From: Kiloniellales bacterium
GTDB lineage: Bacteria > Pseudomonadota > Alphaproteobacteria > Kiloniellales > JAKSBE01
Assembly: GCA_030066685.1 (NCBI GenBank)
Contig: JASJBF010000033.1
Span: 62,001-126,000, forward strand
Direction: 5' to 3'
Length of the DNA: 64,000 nt
The stretch's first letter is position 1; each line of letters opens with the position of its first letter. The notes beneath the pieces were generated by a model. The model saw only the letters and a list, made by a program, of their open reading frames with translations. It had not been told where the DNA came from and ran no database searches. Below are positions 52,301 to 60,153 of the stretch, piece after piece. Position numbers and translations under genes: made by a program.

Positions 52301-53677
52301 ATGAACACATGGCTGCGTGCCGCGCTCGTCTTGAGCCTGGGCCTGCTTGCGCCGTTCGACGCTTTGGCCGCCGAGCCGCGCGAGGCCTTCCTGGTCCCGG
52401 ATCCCACAGAGGTGCCGGCGGCCTACCTCTGCCTGGCGATCTTCCTGGTGTCCTACCTCTTCGTCATGACCGAGGAGAAGACCCACCTGCGCAAGTCCAA
52501 GCCGGTGATCCTCGGCGCCGGCATCATCTGGGCCCTGGTCGCCTGGCTGGCGCCCGGCTACGGCTTTCCGCAGGAAGAGATCCACAAGGCGCTGACGCAC
52601 GACCTCGAGGAGTACGCCGGCCTGCTCCTCTTCCTCCTGGCGGCGATGACCTACATCAGCGCCCTCCAGGCCGGCAACGTCTTCGAGGCGCTGCGCGCCT
52701 GGCTGGTCGGCCGCGGCTTCAGCTACCAGGCGCTGTTCTGGATCACCGGCTTCATCGCCTTCTTCCTCTCGGCGGTCGCCGACAACATGACCACCGCGCT
52801 GGTCATGGGCACGGTGATCATGGCCGTGGGCGCCGGCAACCCGAAGTTCGTCGCGATCGGCTTCGTCAACGTGGTCGTCGCGGCCAACGCCGGCGGTGCC
52901 TTCAGCCCCTTCGGCGACATCACGACCTTGATGGTCTGGGTGTCGGGGCGGGTCGAATTCTTCGAGTTCTTCGAGCTCTTCATTCCCTCGCTGGTCAACT
53001 ACCTGGTGCCCGCCGTGATCATGTCCCTCTTCCTGCCGAAGGGTCAGCCCGAGAAGCTCGAAGCGGCGGTCAGGCTGAAGCGCGGCGCGCGCTTCGCCAC
53101 CCTGCTCTTCGTGATCACCATCGCGATGGCGATCAGCTTCGAGCAGGTGCTCCACCTGCCGGCCTTCATGGGCATGATGACCGGCCTGTCGCTGCTCATG
53201 TTCTTCGCCTACTTCCACCGCAGGACGCGTGCGCCGGACGAGGAGGAGTTCGACATCTTCCACCACGTCGCGGCCGCCGAGTGGGACACTCTGCTGTTCT
53301 TCTTCGGGGTGATGTTCAGCGTCGGGGCCCTGGCCTTCATCGGTTGGCTGGCGGTCGCCTCGGAGGTCATGTACGGCGCCTGGGGGGCGACCGCGGCGAA
53401 CACGACCTTTGGCGTGGTCTCGTCGATCATCGACAACATCCCTGTCATGTTCGCCATCCTCACTATGGGCCCGGAGATGCCGCATTTCCAATGGCTGCTG
53501 ATCACGCTCACCTGCGGGACCGGCGGCAGCCTGCTGTCGATCGGCTCCGCCGCCGGCGTGGCGCTGATGGGCGCCTCCAAGGGCCAGTACACCTTCATGG
53601 GCCACCTCAAGTGGACCCCGGTGATCGCCCTCGGCTACTTCGCCAGCATCGCCGCCCACTTCCTGGTCAACGGCTGA
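52301..53677 (+). CDS. nhaD: NhaD-type sodium/proton antiporter
   Basis: 458 residues with about twelve membrane segments and a cleavable or anchoring start (ALVLSLGLLAPFDALAAEP). AVADNMTTALVMGT and GGAFSPFGDITTLMVW match the NhaD/ArsB-type ion-transport core, with Asp in ADNMTT and FGDIT; the C-terminal repeat reads SSIIDNIPVMFAIL and GTGGSLLSIGSAAGVALMG. NhaD exchanges Na or Li for H under alkaline or saline conditions; the family is common in marine bacteria. Fits with Gad as pH homeostasis, by inference. Confidence 0.9.
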   Translation: MNTWLRAALVLSLGLLAPFDALAAEPREAFLVPDPTEVPAAYLCLAIFLVSYLFVMTEEKTHLRKSKPVILGAGIIWALVAWLAPGYGFPQEEIHKALTHDLEEYAGLLLFLLAAMTYISALQAGNVFEALRAWLVGRGFSYQALFWITGFIAFFLSAVADNMTTALVMGTVIMAVGAGNPKFVAIGFVNVVVAANAGGAFSPFGDITTLMVWVSGRVEFFEFFELFIPSLVNYLVPAVIMSLFLPKGQPEKLEAAVRLKRGARFATLLFVITIAMAISFEQVLHLPAFMGMMTGLSLLMFFAYFHRRTRAPDEEEFDIFHHVAAAEWDTLLFFFGVMFSVGALAFIGWLAVASEVMYGAWGATAANTTFGVVSSIIDNIPVMFAILTMGPEMPHFQWLLITLTCGTGGSLLSIGSAAGVALMGASKGQYTFMGHLKWTPVIALGYFASIAAHFLVNG

Positions 53678-54019
53678 GGGAGCGCGTTCGAGCATCCAGC
53701 GCGGCACCGCGGCACTGGCCATCGGGCGGTCTTTGGCACCTCCTGGCAATCATCCACCTTGGCGCAGCCGTAACCTCCGGGATCGAAGTTGTTTCAAGGG
53801 ATTTTCTTTGCTTGTGGGACGGACTTGGTGCCGGTCGACCTTTGAGAATTCGGGAAAACCTCTGAGAGTCTGCCTTATTGGAGTTTGATCGGCTGCTTGG
53901 GGCCAGGCGTCGCGCCCTCGCGGCGCAGGCGCGAATCGAAGGACATCTCCCCAGAATTCGGGAATCGGCCCGTCACCCCGGCCCGGCGGCGGCGCCAAGG
54001 CAACTGGAAGAGGGCGCAG
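53678..54019. other. Intergenic, no gene recognised
   Basis: 342 bp between nhaD and the GrlR-like gene; AT-richer near 53790-53870. No clear promoter assigned. Confidence 0.4.
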
Positions 54020-54382
54020 ATGACGATCGAGGGTATTTGGACCGGGGAGATCTACGGTCCCTACGGCTGGGAGCAGATCGGCGTCTACGTGATCGAGCAG
54101 GGGCTGATGCTCGGCGGCAACAACCGGCACTACTCCGTCGGCCGCTACAGCCTTTCCGGCAAGGCCTTCGAAGCCGAGATACTGAACTACTACTACGGCC
54201 CGCCGCGCACGATCTTCGGCGAGAAACGGGAGCGCTTCGAGATCAAGCTGACGGGCAGACTCGAAGCTGAGGTGATCGACGGCAAGATCGTCCGCGCCGA
54301 CCGGCCCCGCTTCGACGTGGTGTGTCAGCTCACCAAGCGCCTGGACCTCCCAGGACGCGCGCCGGCCTCCCGCGCGGTTTGA
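54020..54382 (+). CDS. GrlR-like regulatory/beta-barrel protein
   Basis: 120 residues from ATG 54020. EGIWTGEIYGPYGWEQIGVYVIE, GLMLGGNNRHYSVGRYSL and FEAEILNYYYGPPRTIFGE reproduce the small beta-barrel of GrlR-family proteins ('G.W.......G.GV...G..LGGD..Y.Y.G.Y...G..I.A.......G...SVFG'). GrlR itself represses type III secretion in enteropathogens by binding GrlA; the homologues in alphaproteobacteria have no known partner. No secretion genes are visible. Confidence 0.7.
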   Translation: MTIEGIWTGEIYGPYGWEQIGVYVIEQGLMLGGNNRHYSVGRYSLSGKAFEAEILNYYYGPPRTIFGEKRERFEIKLTGRLEAEVIDGKIVRADRPRFDVVCQLTKRLDLPGRAPASRAV

Positions 54383-54479
54383 GCGCACGCGCCGCGGTCT
54401 GCACACCGCCGCCGCCTGCGGTTGTGCGGAAACCCACTTTCGTGCTTTGTGATCGGTGCGAGGAGAGTGCCTGGACCCC

Positions 54480-54552
54480 TAGAGCACGATGATATGAGGT
54501 TGAGCCAACCTTATATCTGAATCGTGCTCTAATCTGTTGAAGTAGAGCGGGA
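54480..54552. repeat. Palindromic repeat unit plus truncated second unit
   Basis: TAGAGCACGATGATATGAGG to its inverted arm ATCGTGCTCTA (54480-54531), then linker ATCTGTTGAAG and the first bases TAGAGCGGGA of a second unit that is not completed. Confidence 0.85.
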
Positions 54553-54560
54553 GTGTCACG

Positions 54561-55466
54561 ATGTCCGGCGTTCCGCAACTGACCGCCGAGGAGAAGCTGA
54601 AGCTGCAGAAGCTCTCGGCCGCGTTCAAGAAGAACCAGCACGACATCGCCGTCCTCGACGCCCCCGGCATGGCGGCCATGTGGTACGGCGCCCGGCTGCA
54701 CGAGGGCGCATCGATGGAAGCCGCGCAGCGCGAGCTGCAGGGCAAGCTCGGCGCCTGGGGCCTGGAGGACTGCTGGGAGAGCCTGCGCGACGTCGCCGCC
54801 CTCGCGGCCAGCAACACCGCCAACGCCCTGGACCTCGCCCTGCTCGGAAAGCTCGCCCAGGACCTGGGGCGAAGCGGCTCCTATTTCACCAAGTACCGGA
54901 TCTCCAACTACAACGGCAAGGCCTACGTCATCTTCAAGGGCAACCACCGCGCCCGCAGAATCCTCACCGGCACCCGCTACCTGGCGAACAACAGCAAGGT
55001 CGTCAACATGGGCGTCGGCAAGCTCGGCGCCGCCAAGGCCATCGCGGGCGGCATGAAGATCACCATCTTCCTGACCATCGGGTTCCGCGCCATCGACACC
55101 CTGCTGCGCGAGGAGGCGACCTGGCACTACTTCGTCGGCTCGGTCGCGACCGACGTGGTCAAGGTCGGGATCAGCGGCGGCGCCGGCTTCCTGGCGGCCA
55201 GCCTGGTCGCCGGCGGCGCGGCGGTCGGCACCGTGGCCGCCGGCCCGCTCTTCGCCGCCATCGCCGTCGGCATCGGCGTCGGCCTGGTGCTGGAGTACGT
55301 CGACGACAGGACCGGCTTCACCCAGTCCCTGATCCAGGGCCTGCGCGACGCCGAGGCCGCGATGGACGCCCAGATCCAGGAGGTCAAGCGCCAGTGGCGC
55401 TGGTATCACCGCAGCCCGCAGTCCACGGTCGATTTCTGGATGCGCGTCTTCGGCGCGCGCTATTGA
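54561..55466 (+). CDS. Glycine-rich hydrophobic protein, possible pore-forming toxin/effector (unknown family)
   Basis: 301 residues. The N-terminal half (1-130) is soluble and helical. Residues 155-185 form one hydrophobic segment (GGMKITIFLTIGFRAIDTLL), and residues 195-250 form a long glycine/alanine-rich hairpin (GISGGAGFLAASLVAGGAAV, GTVAAGPLFAAIAVGIGVGL) with glycine-zipper spacing, as in colicin-type or lysis-type pore formers. YFTKYRISNYNGKAYVIFKG and TGTRYLANNSKVVNMGVGKL look like conserved family blocks. The gene overlaps a small membrane protein by 4 bp. A toxin-immunity pair is inference. Starts 8 bp after a repeat. Confidence 0.55.
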   Translation: MSGVPQLTAEEKLKLQKLSAAFKKNQHDIAVLDAPGMAAMWYGARLHEGASMEAAQRELQGKLGAWGLEDCWESLRDVAALAASNTANALDLALLGKLAQDLGRSGSYFTKYRISNYNGKAYVIFKGNHRARRILTGTRYLANNSKVVNMGVGKLGAAKAIAGGMKITIFLTIGFRAIDTLLREEATWHYFVGSVATDVVKVGISGGAGFLAASLVAGGAAVGTVAAGPLFAAIAVGIGVGLVLEYVDDRTGFTQSLIQGLRDAEAAMDAQIQEVKRQWRWYHRSPQSTVDFWMRVFGARY

Positions 55467-56011
55467 CCGGCGGCCTGCAGCCCGGCCGTTTCGCCTACGG
55501 CTGCGGCCTGGCCCTGGCCGTCCTCCTGGCGATCGCCTCGGTCTACATCGTGCTCGAGGAATCGCGCGAGATCCGCCAGTCCATCGCGGCGCAGAAGCTG
55601 CTGATCCAGTTCGACGCCAACCTCGGCCTCTTCGCCGGCGTGCTGCCGGCGGCGCTCGCCCTGGCCGTGATCTGCCTGCCGCCGCTCTTCGGCAGGACGC
55701 TCTCCTCCCGCGCCCACATCGCGGTCAGCTCGCTCTTCGTGATCGCGGTCTTCCTGGGGATCCTGTCGCGCATCGCGGTCGCGGCCTGGATGGCGGACTA
55801 CTTCGAAGGCCGGGGCTACGTCTACTGCGCCGAGCGCTCCGAGCTCCGGCCCCGGGCGCGGACCCAGGGCTGGGTCCTGGACCCGAGCCTCTGCGACGCC
55901 GGCTTCGACATCGAGGACATGACCCTGCCGGAGCTGCGCGAACGCCTGTCCGGAAACCCGGCCGGGCCGGCCCGGCGCCGCCCGGACCCCGGACCGGGAG
56001 ACCACGCATGA
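55463..56011 (+). CDS. Membrane protein of unknown function, coupled to the preceding gene (possible immunity protein)
   Basis: 182 residues from TTG 55463, overlapping the TGA of the previous gene (TTGA). Three membrane segments (about residues 13-29, 52-70 and 88-112) are followed by a soluble C-terminal part with Cys in YCAERS and SLCDAGFD. No family recognised. Its size, topology and overlap would suit immunity to a pore-forming protein. It overlaps the next small ORF by an ATGA. Confidence 0.55.
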   Translation: MTGGLQPGRFAYGCGLALAVLLAIASVYIVLEESREIRQSIAAQKLLIQFDANLGLFAGVLPAALALAVICLPPLFGRTLSSRAHIAVSSLFVIAVFLGILSRIAVAAWMADYFEGRGYVYCAERSELRPRARTQGWVLDPSLCDAGFDIEDMTLPELRERLSGNPAGPARRRPDPGPGDHA

Positions 56012-56139
56012 CCGAAGGCAGCGACCCCGAGGCGGCCGCCGTCGAGGCGGTGGTCCAGGACGACGTCCGCGGCATCCACGAGGGCGACGTCACGCGACTT
56101 GCTCCAGGATCACGCGCGGCCGCGCGAGCTTGGCCGTGA
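56008..56139 (+). CDS. Short ORF, third member of the overlapping operon
   Basis: 43 residues from ATG 56008 (MTEGSDPEAAAVEAVVQDDV, then RGIHEGDVTRLAPG). The ATGA overlap with the preceding stop suggests real translation. The acidic first half looks like the start of a longer protein; the tail is Arg/Ala-rich and may follow a frameshift or truncation. Confidence 0.4.
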   Translation: MTEGSDPEAAAVEAVVQDDVRGIHEGDVTRLAPGSRAAARAWP

Positions 56140-56249
56140 GCGGGCGGCGACGTGACGGAGGTCGCAGGCCCCGCGATGCCTGTTCCGCTCTCGGAGCGGC
56201 TGGCGCGGGCGGGCGCCGAAGGGGACGGCGCCCGCCCGCAGGCTTCGGG

Positions 56250-57218
56250 TCAGGCCCGACGCGGCTTGCCTAGGAGCACGGCGAGCGGCGCCTTCGCCAG
56301 GACCTCCGGGCGGAAGGCCCGGCCGCCCTGCCAGGCGACGAGCACGCCGCAGGCCGCCAGGAAGGCGAGCTCGCGCTTGATGGCGTTGAGGTTGTTCCAG
56401 AGGCTCGCCTCCAGGCTGAGCTTGCCGAGGCAATACCAGGCGATGACCGCGAAGGCCGCCGCCGCCGCGGGCCGCGTCGCCTGGCCGCTGGCCAGGACCA
56501 GCCCGAGGACCGCCAGCAGGACCGGGCCGTCGACGAAGCTCTTGATGTGGTCGAAGCCGGCGAAGAAGCCGCCGACGATGAAGACCGCGGCGACCGAGAG
56601 GCGGAGCAGCAGGCCATAGGCGTTCCAGTCGACCTCGGCCGGCGCCGCGCCCCGCCCCAGGACCCGCTGGTCGACGGACCAGGCGCCGGAGCCCAGGCAG
56701 AACAGCACGAAGCACATCCCGGACAGGCCGATGTCCCGGATCTGGACCAGGATCGCCGGCGAGAAGTAGGAGGCCGCCACGCCTTCGAAGCCGGGCGCCG
56801 TGACCACCGGCAGGGCGATCACGAAGCTCCAGAGCAGGAAGGCGTAGACGAAGCTCAAGGCCCGCACGAAGACCCCGGCCAGGAAGGCCAGGCCCGAGGC
56901 CAGCTCGAAGGCCGAGAGCAGGGTCAGGAAGGCGAGCGGGGTCAGGAGCGCCTCGGGCCCGGCGAAGAGGTACTGGTCGAAGAAGGCGTTGATGTAGCCG
57001 TTGCTCGCGGTGTAGCGCTCGACCAGGGCCCCGGCCCGCTCGGGATCGAGGGCCCGCGACAGCTTCCACCAGCCGCCGACGACGAAGACCGAGCCGAGGC
57101 CAAGCCTCAGCGCGAGGGCGATGCGGTCCGCCTGCGCGGACTCGAGACGGGTGGGCACGGCGCCCCAGAGGCCGCCCCGGAGGCTGCCGGGGACACGGCC
57201 CGAAAGACTAAAAGTCAT
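56250..57218 (-). CDS. DoxX/DoxD-like integral membrane protein
   Basis: 322 residues from ATG 57218 with about eight membrane segments. IALALRLGLGSVFVVGGWWKL, then ERYTASNGYINAFFDQY and LLTPLAFLTLLSAFELASGL, correspond to the DoxX/TQO-DoxD core (LR...G..F...G..K), and the second half repeats the pattern (LLRLSVAAVFIVGGFFAGFDHIK). DoxX proteins occur in oxidoreductase or thiol-related membrane complexes; the role here is unknown. A small Cys-rich exported protein is 63 bp upstream on the same strand. Confidence 0.65.
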   Translation of the reverse strand: MTFSLSGRVPGSLRGGLWGAVPTRLESAQADRIALALRLGLGSVFVVGGWWKLSRALDPERAGALVERYTASNGYINAFFDQYLFAGPEALLTPLAFLTLLSAFELASGLAFLAGVFVRALSFVYAFLLWSFVIALPVVTAPGFEGVAASYFSPAILVQIRDIGLSGMCFVLFCLGSGAWSVDQRVLGRGAAPAEVDWNAYGLLLRLSVAAVFIVGGFFAGFDHIKSFVDGPVLLAVLGLVLASGQATRPAAAAAFAVIAWYCLGKLSLEASLWNNLNAIKRELAFLAACGVLVAWQGGRAFRPEVLAKAPLAVLLGKPRRA

Positions 57219-57280
57219 TGGGTCACTCCAAGAATCGGATTTCGAGGTGATGCGGTGGCCGCGCCCGAGCGCGGCCCGGA

Positions 57281-57637
57281 TCAGCCGGCGTACCTCGGCG
57301 GCGTCGGCTCCGGCCCGCGCGCCAGCCCGCTGAGGTCCGCCCCCGCGAGACCGCCGCGCGCGCCCGGCGGCGCCGGACCCGCCGGGTCCGACGTCTGGAT
57401 CAGCCCCGGGCTGCAGGGCGCCTCGTCGCAGTCCCCCTGCGCCGTCTCCGAAGGACAGGGACAGCCCCGCAGCTCGGCCGCGGCCGCCCCGCCCGCGTCG
57501 GGCGCCGCAAGCCCGACCGCCGGCGCCGCCTCCGCGGGAGGCCCGGCGGGCGCGGCCGCGCCGGCAACGCTCCCGGCGGCAAGAGATACCACCAGGGCGA
57601 CAAGGAGAACCCGCACCGCTCTCGCTAAGGCTGCCAT
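57281..57637 (-). CDS. Small exported Cys-rich protein
   Basis: 118 residues from ATG 57637 with a signal peptide (core VLLVALVVSLAAGSVAGAA). The mature part is Ala/Pro/Gly-rich with a short cluster RGCPCPSETAQGDCDEAPC. Low complexity makes the frame less certain, but the signal peptide and its position upstream of the DoxX-like gene support it. Metal or thiol binding by the Cys cluster is possible. Confidence 0.5.
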   Translation of the reverse strand: MAALARAVRVLLVALVVSLAAGSVAGAAAPAGPPAEAAPAVGLAAPDAGGAAAAELRGCPCPSETAQGDCDEAPCSPGLIQTSDPAGPAPPGARGGLAGADLSGLARGPEPTPPRYAG

Positions 57638-57844
57638 GCTCCAGAGATAAGACCGCAGGCCTTTCCCTGGAAAGCGGATTCCGATCACAATGATTTGATG
57701 GCAGGACCGGACGGTCTTTCCCTCCCCGGTCGCCCCGGCCGCGGGACCTCCGGGCGACGGCCGGGCGCCGCGACGGGATGGACGTCCTTGGACCCGAGAT
57801 GCCTATACTGTCTGACCGTAACCGGGCGGCACGGGGGGACTGCA

Positions 57845-58237
57845 ATGCCTTGGCTCGAGGCTCTGCCGGCGCGGGTCGCGCGCGTCTCGATGGTCCTGGC
57901 CGTGGTCCTCGGCCTCGGCGCCTGCATCACCCCGGGCGAGTCCCTGCCCCCCGGCGAATACGTCAGCGACGACGGGCGCGAGCGCATCACCGTCGAGGAC
58001 TCCGGGCGCATCCGCTTCCGGGTCCGGGTCGACGGGAGCGGGACCGGCGAGCTGACGGACCGGGCGTTCGACAACCACCAGATCTGGGCGCAGAGCAAGA
58101 CGATCCGGCCGGTCCCCATGAAAACCCGGGACGCCGTCCACGGGGTCGGCAAATACACCTGGCGGTGGCGGGACGGCCGGATCGCCAAGACGAGCAAGTC
58201 GGGAAAGCTCCTCGCCTGGTTCGCGCGGCGGAACTAG
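57845..58237 (+). CDS. Small lipoprotein of unknown function
   Basis: 130 residues from ATG 57845 with signal peptide and lipobox LGAC (VLGLGACITPG). The mature part is a small beta domain (GEYVSDDGRERITVEDSG, RIRFRVRV) with a basic C terminus. Its TAG stop is the first TAG of a palindromic repeat. No family recognised. Confidence 0.6.
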   Translation: MPWLEALPARVARVSMVLAVVLGLGACITPGESLPPGEYVSDDGRERITVEDSGRIRFRVRVDGSGTGELTDRAFDNHQIWAQSKTIRPVPMKTRDAVHGVGKYTWRWRDGRIAKTSKSGKLLAWFARRN

Positions 58238-58296
58238 GGCACTATCCGATCAGATGGAATCGCTTCGCGATCCATCTGGCCGGATGTAATGCCCTA
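58235..58296. repeat. Palindromic repeat, single GGGCACTATCCGATC unit between convergent genes
   Basis: TAGGGCACTATCCGATCAGA runs to its inverted arm ending GGATGTAATGCCCTA, about 62 bp with inner arms GATGGATCGC-like (ATGGAATCGC / GCGATCCAT). The same unit occurs in the 38023 block. Both outer TAG triplets are the stop codons of the flanking genes. Confidence 0.9.
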
Positions 58297-58716
58297 GGAC
58301 CGCTTCTTCATCTTCGAATAACAGCTGCTGCGTGCCGGTCGGTCCAGGTAGAAATAGGACTGATAGACCCTGAAGTAGACGGTGCCCTTGTTGTCGTCCT
58401 CACCCAGGTTGCACGAGAAACTGTCGTTCGAGTAGGTTTTGCCGTCCATGACGATCTCGAGGTACCAGTAATCATTGACCGGCACGCCCGAGTAGGAATG
58501 CACGTCGTTGGACTTCACCGCCTGACCGTTGCCGACCGTTTTGTTTCTCAAGAGCGTTCTCTTGTTGCCGTCGATGCTGTGGGTCAGCTCTTTCACTTCG
58601 ATGGTGCGGCCCGTTTCGTTGAAGAAGGCGCCCTTGCAGATGATTGGCCCGCGCTCGACGCCGGCCTTTTCCTCCGGGATCGTGCTGTCGTCGAGGGTGT
58701 CGATAACGTCGGTCAT
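58294..58716 (-). CDS. Hypothetical protein (140 residues)
   Basis: 140 residues, no signal peptide, starting MTDVIDTLDDSTIPEEK after AAGGAGTAG. The middle and end are beta-rich and aromatic (VNDYWYLEIVMDGKTYSND, KGTVYFRVYQSYFYL), with Cys residues at ICKG, FSCNLG and SSCYS. Resembles a small beta-sandwich or lectin-like protein, but no family is recognised. Its stop codon is in a palindromic repeat. Confidence 0.6.
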   Translation of the reverse strand: MTDVIDTLDDSTIPEEKAGVERGPIICKGAFFNETGRTIEVKELTHSIDGNKRTLLRNKTVGNGQAVKSNDVHSYSGVPVNDYWYLEIVMDGKTYSNDSFSCNLGEDDNKGTVYFRVYQSYFYLDRPARSSCYSKMKKRS

Positions 58717-58999
58717 GATCCTACTCCTTGAATGGGCCAGCTGGTGGCCGCTTCGGTTCGAGGAGCGCGATGGGCGCTCGACTCCTAGAGCGACAAGCGC
58801 GCGAGAATTCCCTCGTCTGCCGTGAAGGGCGCGCGCCGCCGCCCGGGCAGGAGACCGGATGATCGCGCGCCGAGGCCCCCCGGCCCGCGGAGATCCGGCA
58901 AGAGGAGTTGCGCTTCGCGGCCCTCCGTCTAGTCTTGCGGGCCGGCCGTCGCCCGATTCGGGTCCGATGCGGCAGCCGGAAACCAGCGGGGGTCGCTCC

Positions 59000-59734
59000 A
59001 TGATGCGTGCTCTTCTCGGCCTGGTCTTGACCGGGCTCTGGCTCCCGGGCTGCGCGGCCCTGCCCTCAGAGGACCCGGCCGAGCTGGAGCGGACCTGGCA
59101 GCGCGCCGGGGTCATCGTGGTGCGCGCACGCAGCGAGCAGGGGATCGGCCGCATGGAGGATCCCGAGGTCCAGAGCCAGCTGGCCGGCCTCAACGGCGGG
59201 GCCAAGCGGCCGGTCATCGTCTACCTCCACGGCTGCAACGGTCTGCCCTGGACGCATCTGCCGGTCTTCTACCTCGAACTGGCGGCCCGTGGCTTCGTCT
59301 TCGTCGCCCCGGACAGCTTCGCCCGCGCCTACCGGCCCGAGCAGTGCGGCGCCCAGACCCAGTGGACCACGGCCGCCCGCTTCGCCGAGATCCGCTACGC
59401 CCGCGACCGGCTGCGCGCCTTCGACTGGGTCGATCCGGAGCGGCTCTTCCTCATGGGCCAGAGCGAGGGCGGCTACTACGCCGGCGCCTTTCAGGGCGCG
59501 GGCTTCGCCGGCCGGATCGTCATGAGCGCGCCCTGCTTCGAGGGCCGCGGCGACCCGCGCAACACGCTGGCCCTCTGGTCGAAGCGCGACACCTGGATGC
59601 GCGGCCTCGGCTGCAGCCAGGCGCGCCACAAGCTGGCGCTCGACGGCGACATCCACGCGGTGATCTTCGTCGAAGAGGCCCGCGCGGCCATCCGGGATTT
59701 CCTGCTGGAGCGCGGCGGCCGCGGCGCCGAGTAG
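59000..59734 (+). CDS. Alpha/beta-hydrolase (dienelactone-hydrolase-like) lipoprotein
   Basis: 244 residues from ATG 59000 (a second ATG at 59003) with lipobox LPGC. VIVYLHGCNGLPW holds the oxyanion HG; the nucleophile elbow reads MGQSEGGYYAG (Ser in GQSEG); MSAPCFEG and LDGDIHAV near the end hold the probable acid and His. The family includes dienelactone hydrolases and lipases; as a lipoprotein it would act at the membrane or in the periplasm. The substrate is unknown. Confidence 0.85.
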   Translation: MMRALLGLVLTGLWLPGCAALPSEDPAELERTWQRAGVIVVRARSEQGIGRMEDPEVQSQLAGLNGGAKRPVIVYLHGCNGLPWTHLPVFYLELAARGFVFVAPDSFARAYRPEQCGAQTQWTTAARFAEIRYARDRLRAFDWVDPERLFLMGQSEGGYYAGAFQGAGFAGRIVMSAPCFEGRGDPRNTLALWSKRDTWMRGLGCSQARHKLALDGDIHAVIFVEEARAAIRDFLLERGGRGAE

Positions 59735-59806
59735 CCCCGCGGCCCGCCGCCGGGACTGAGGTCCGGACCGGGGAGACACTGCACCTGCTTCGGGCCGCTC
59801 GGGTCG

Positions 59807-59906
59807 TCGGACGCCGGAGGGCGTATGGGGCCAAGTCCGCCAGCCTTCCCCGCCCGCAGGGACCCAAGAAAATCAATGGCGATTCACAGACACAAGTTTA
59901 CTGTAC
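59807..59906 (+). repeat. Repeat R, full-length copy
   Basis: About 100 bp: TCGGACGCCGGAG, TATGGGGCCAAGT, CCTTCCCCGCCCGCAGGGAC and CGATTCACAGACACAAGTTT, ending TACTGTACC. Its first half recurs at 61472-61519 and its second half at 62817-62880. A possible coding tail (NARVGEAVLARMMEGG) follows at 59909-60016, resembling the end of a lost gene. Confidence 0.65.
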
Positions 59907-60153
59907 CTTGAACGCCCGCGTCGGCGAGGCGGTCCTGGCCCGGATGATGGAAGGCGGGACCATCGAGAAGGTCGATGTGGGCGTGAAGGACGGGGCGTCC
60001 GCCCATGCCTTCGGGTGAGGAGAAAGGGATGAGGGAGCGAGGAGGCGGGGCACCCACCTCAGATGGGAGGGGACGGGAATTGCGTTCTCCTGTCCCCGCT
60101 GCTCGTGACGCCTTCCTTCAGAAAACTGTTACGGATCATATCTGGAGGCCATC

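Noticed and set aside
51680-53749. A 689-codon minus-strand frame opposite nhaD
   Set aside because: His/Asp/Glu/Arg-rich antisense frame without domains; NhaD motifs are on the other strand.
59909-60016. Reading frame ending VGEAVLARMMEGGTIEKVDV as a gene
   Set aside because: Only about 35 residues without a start; at most the tail of a lost gene, so mentioned only under the repeat.
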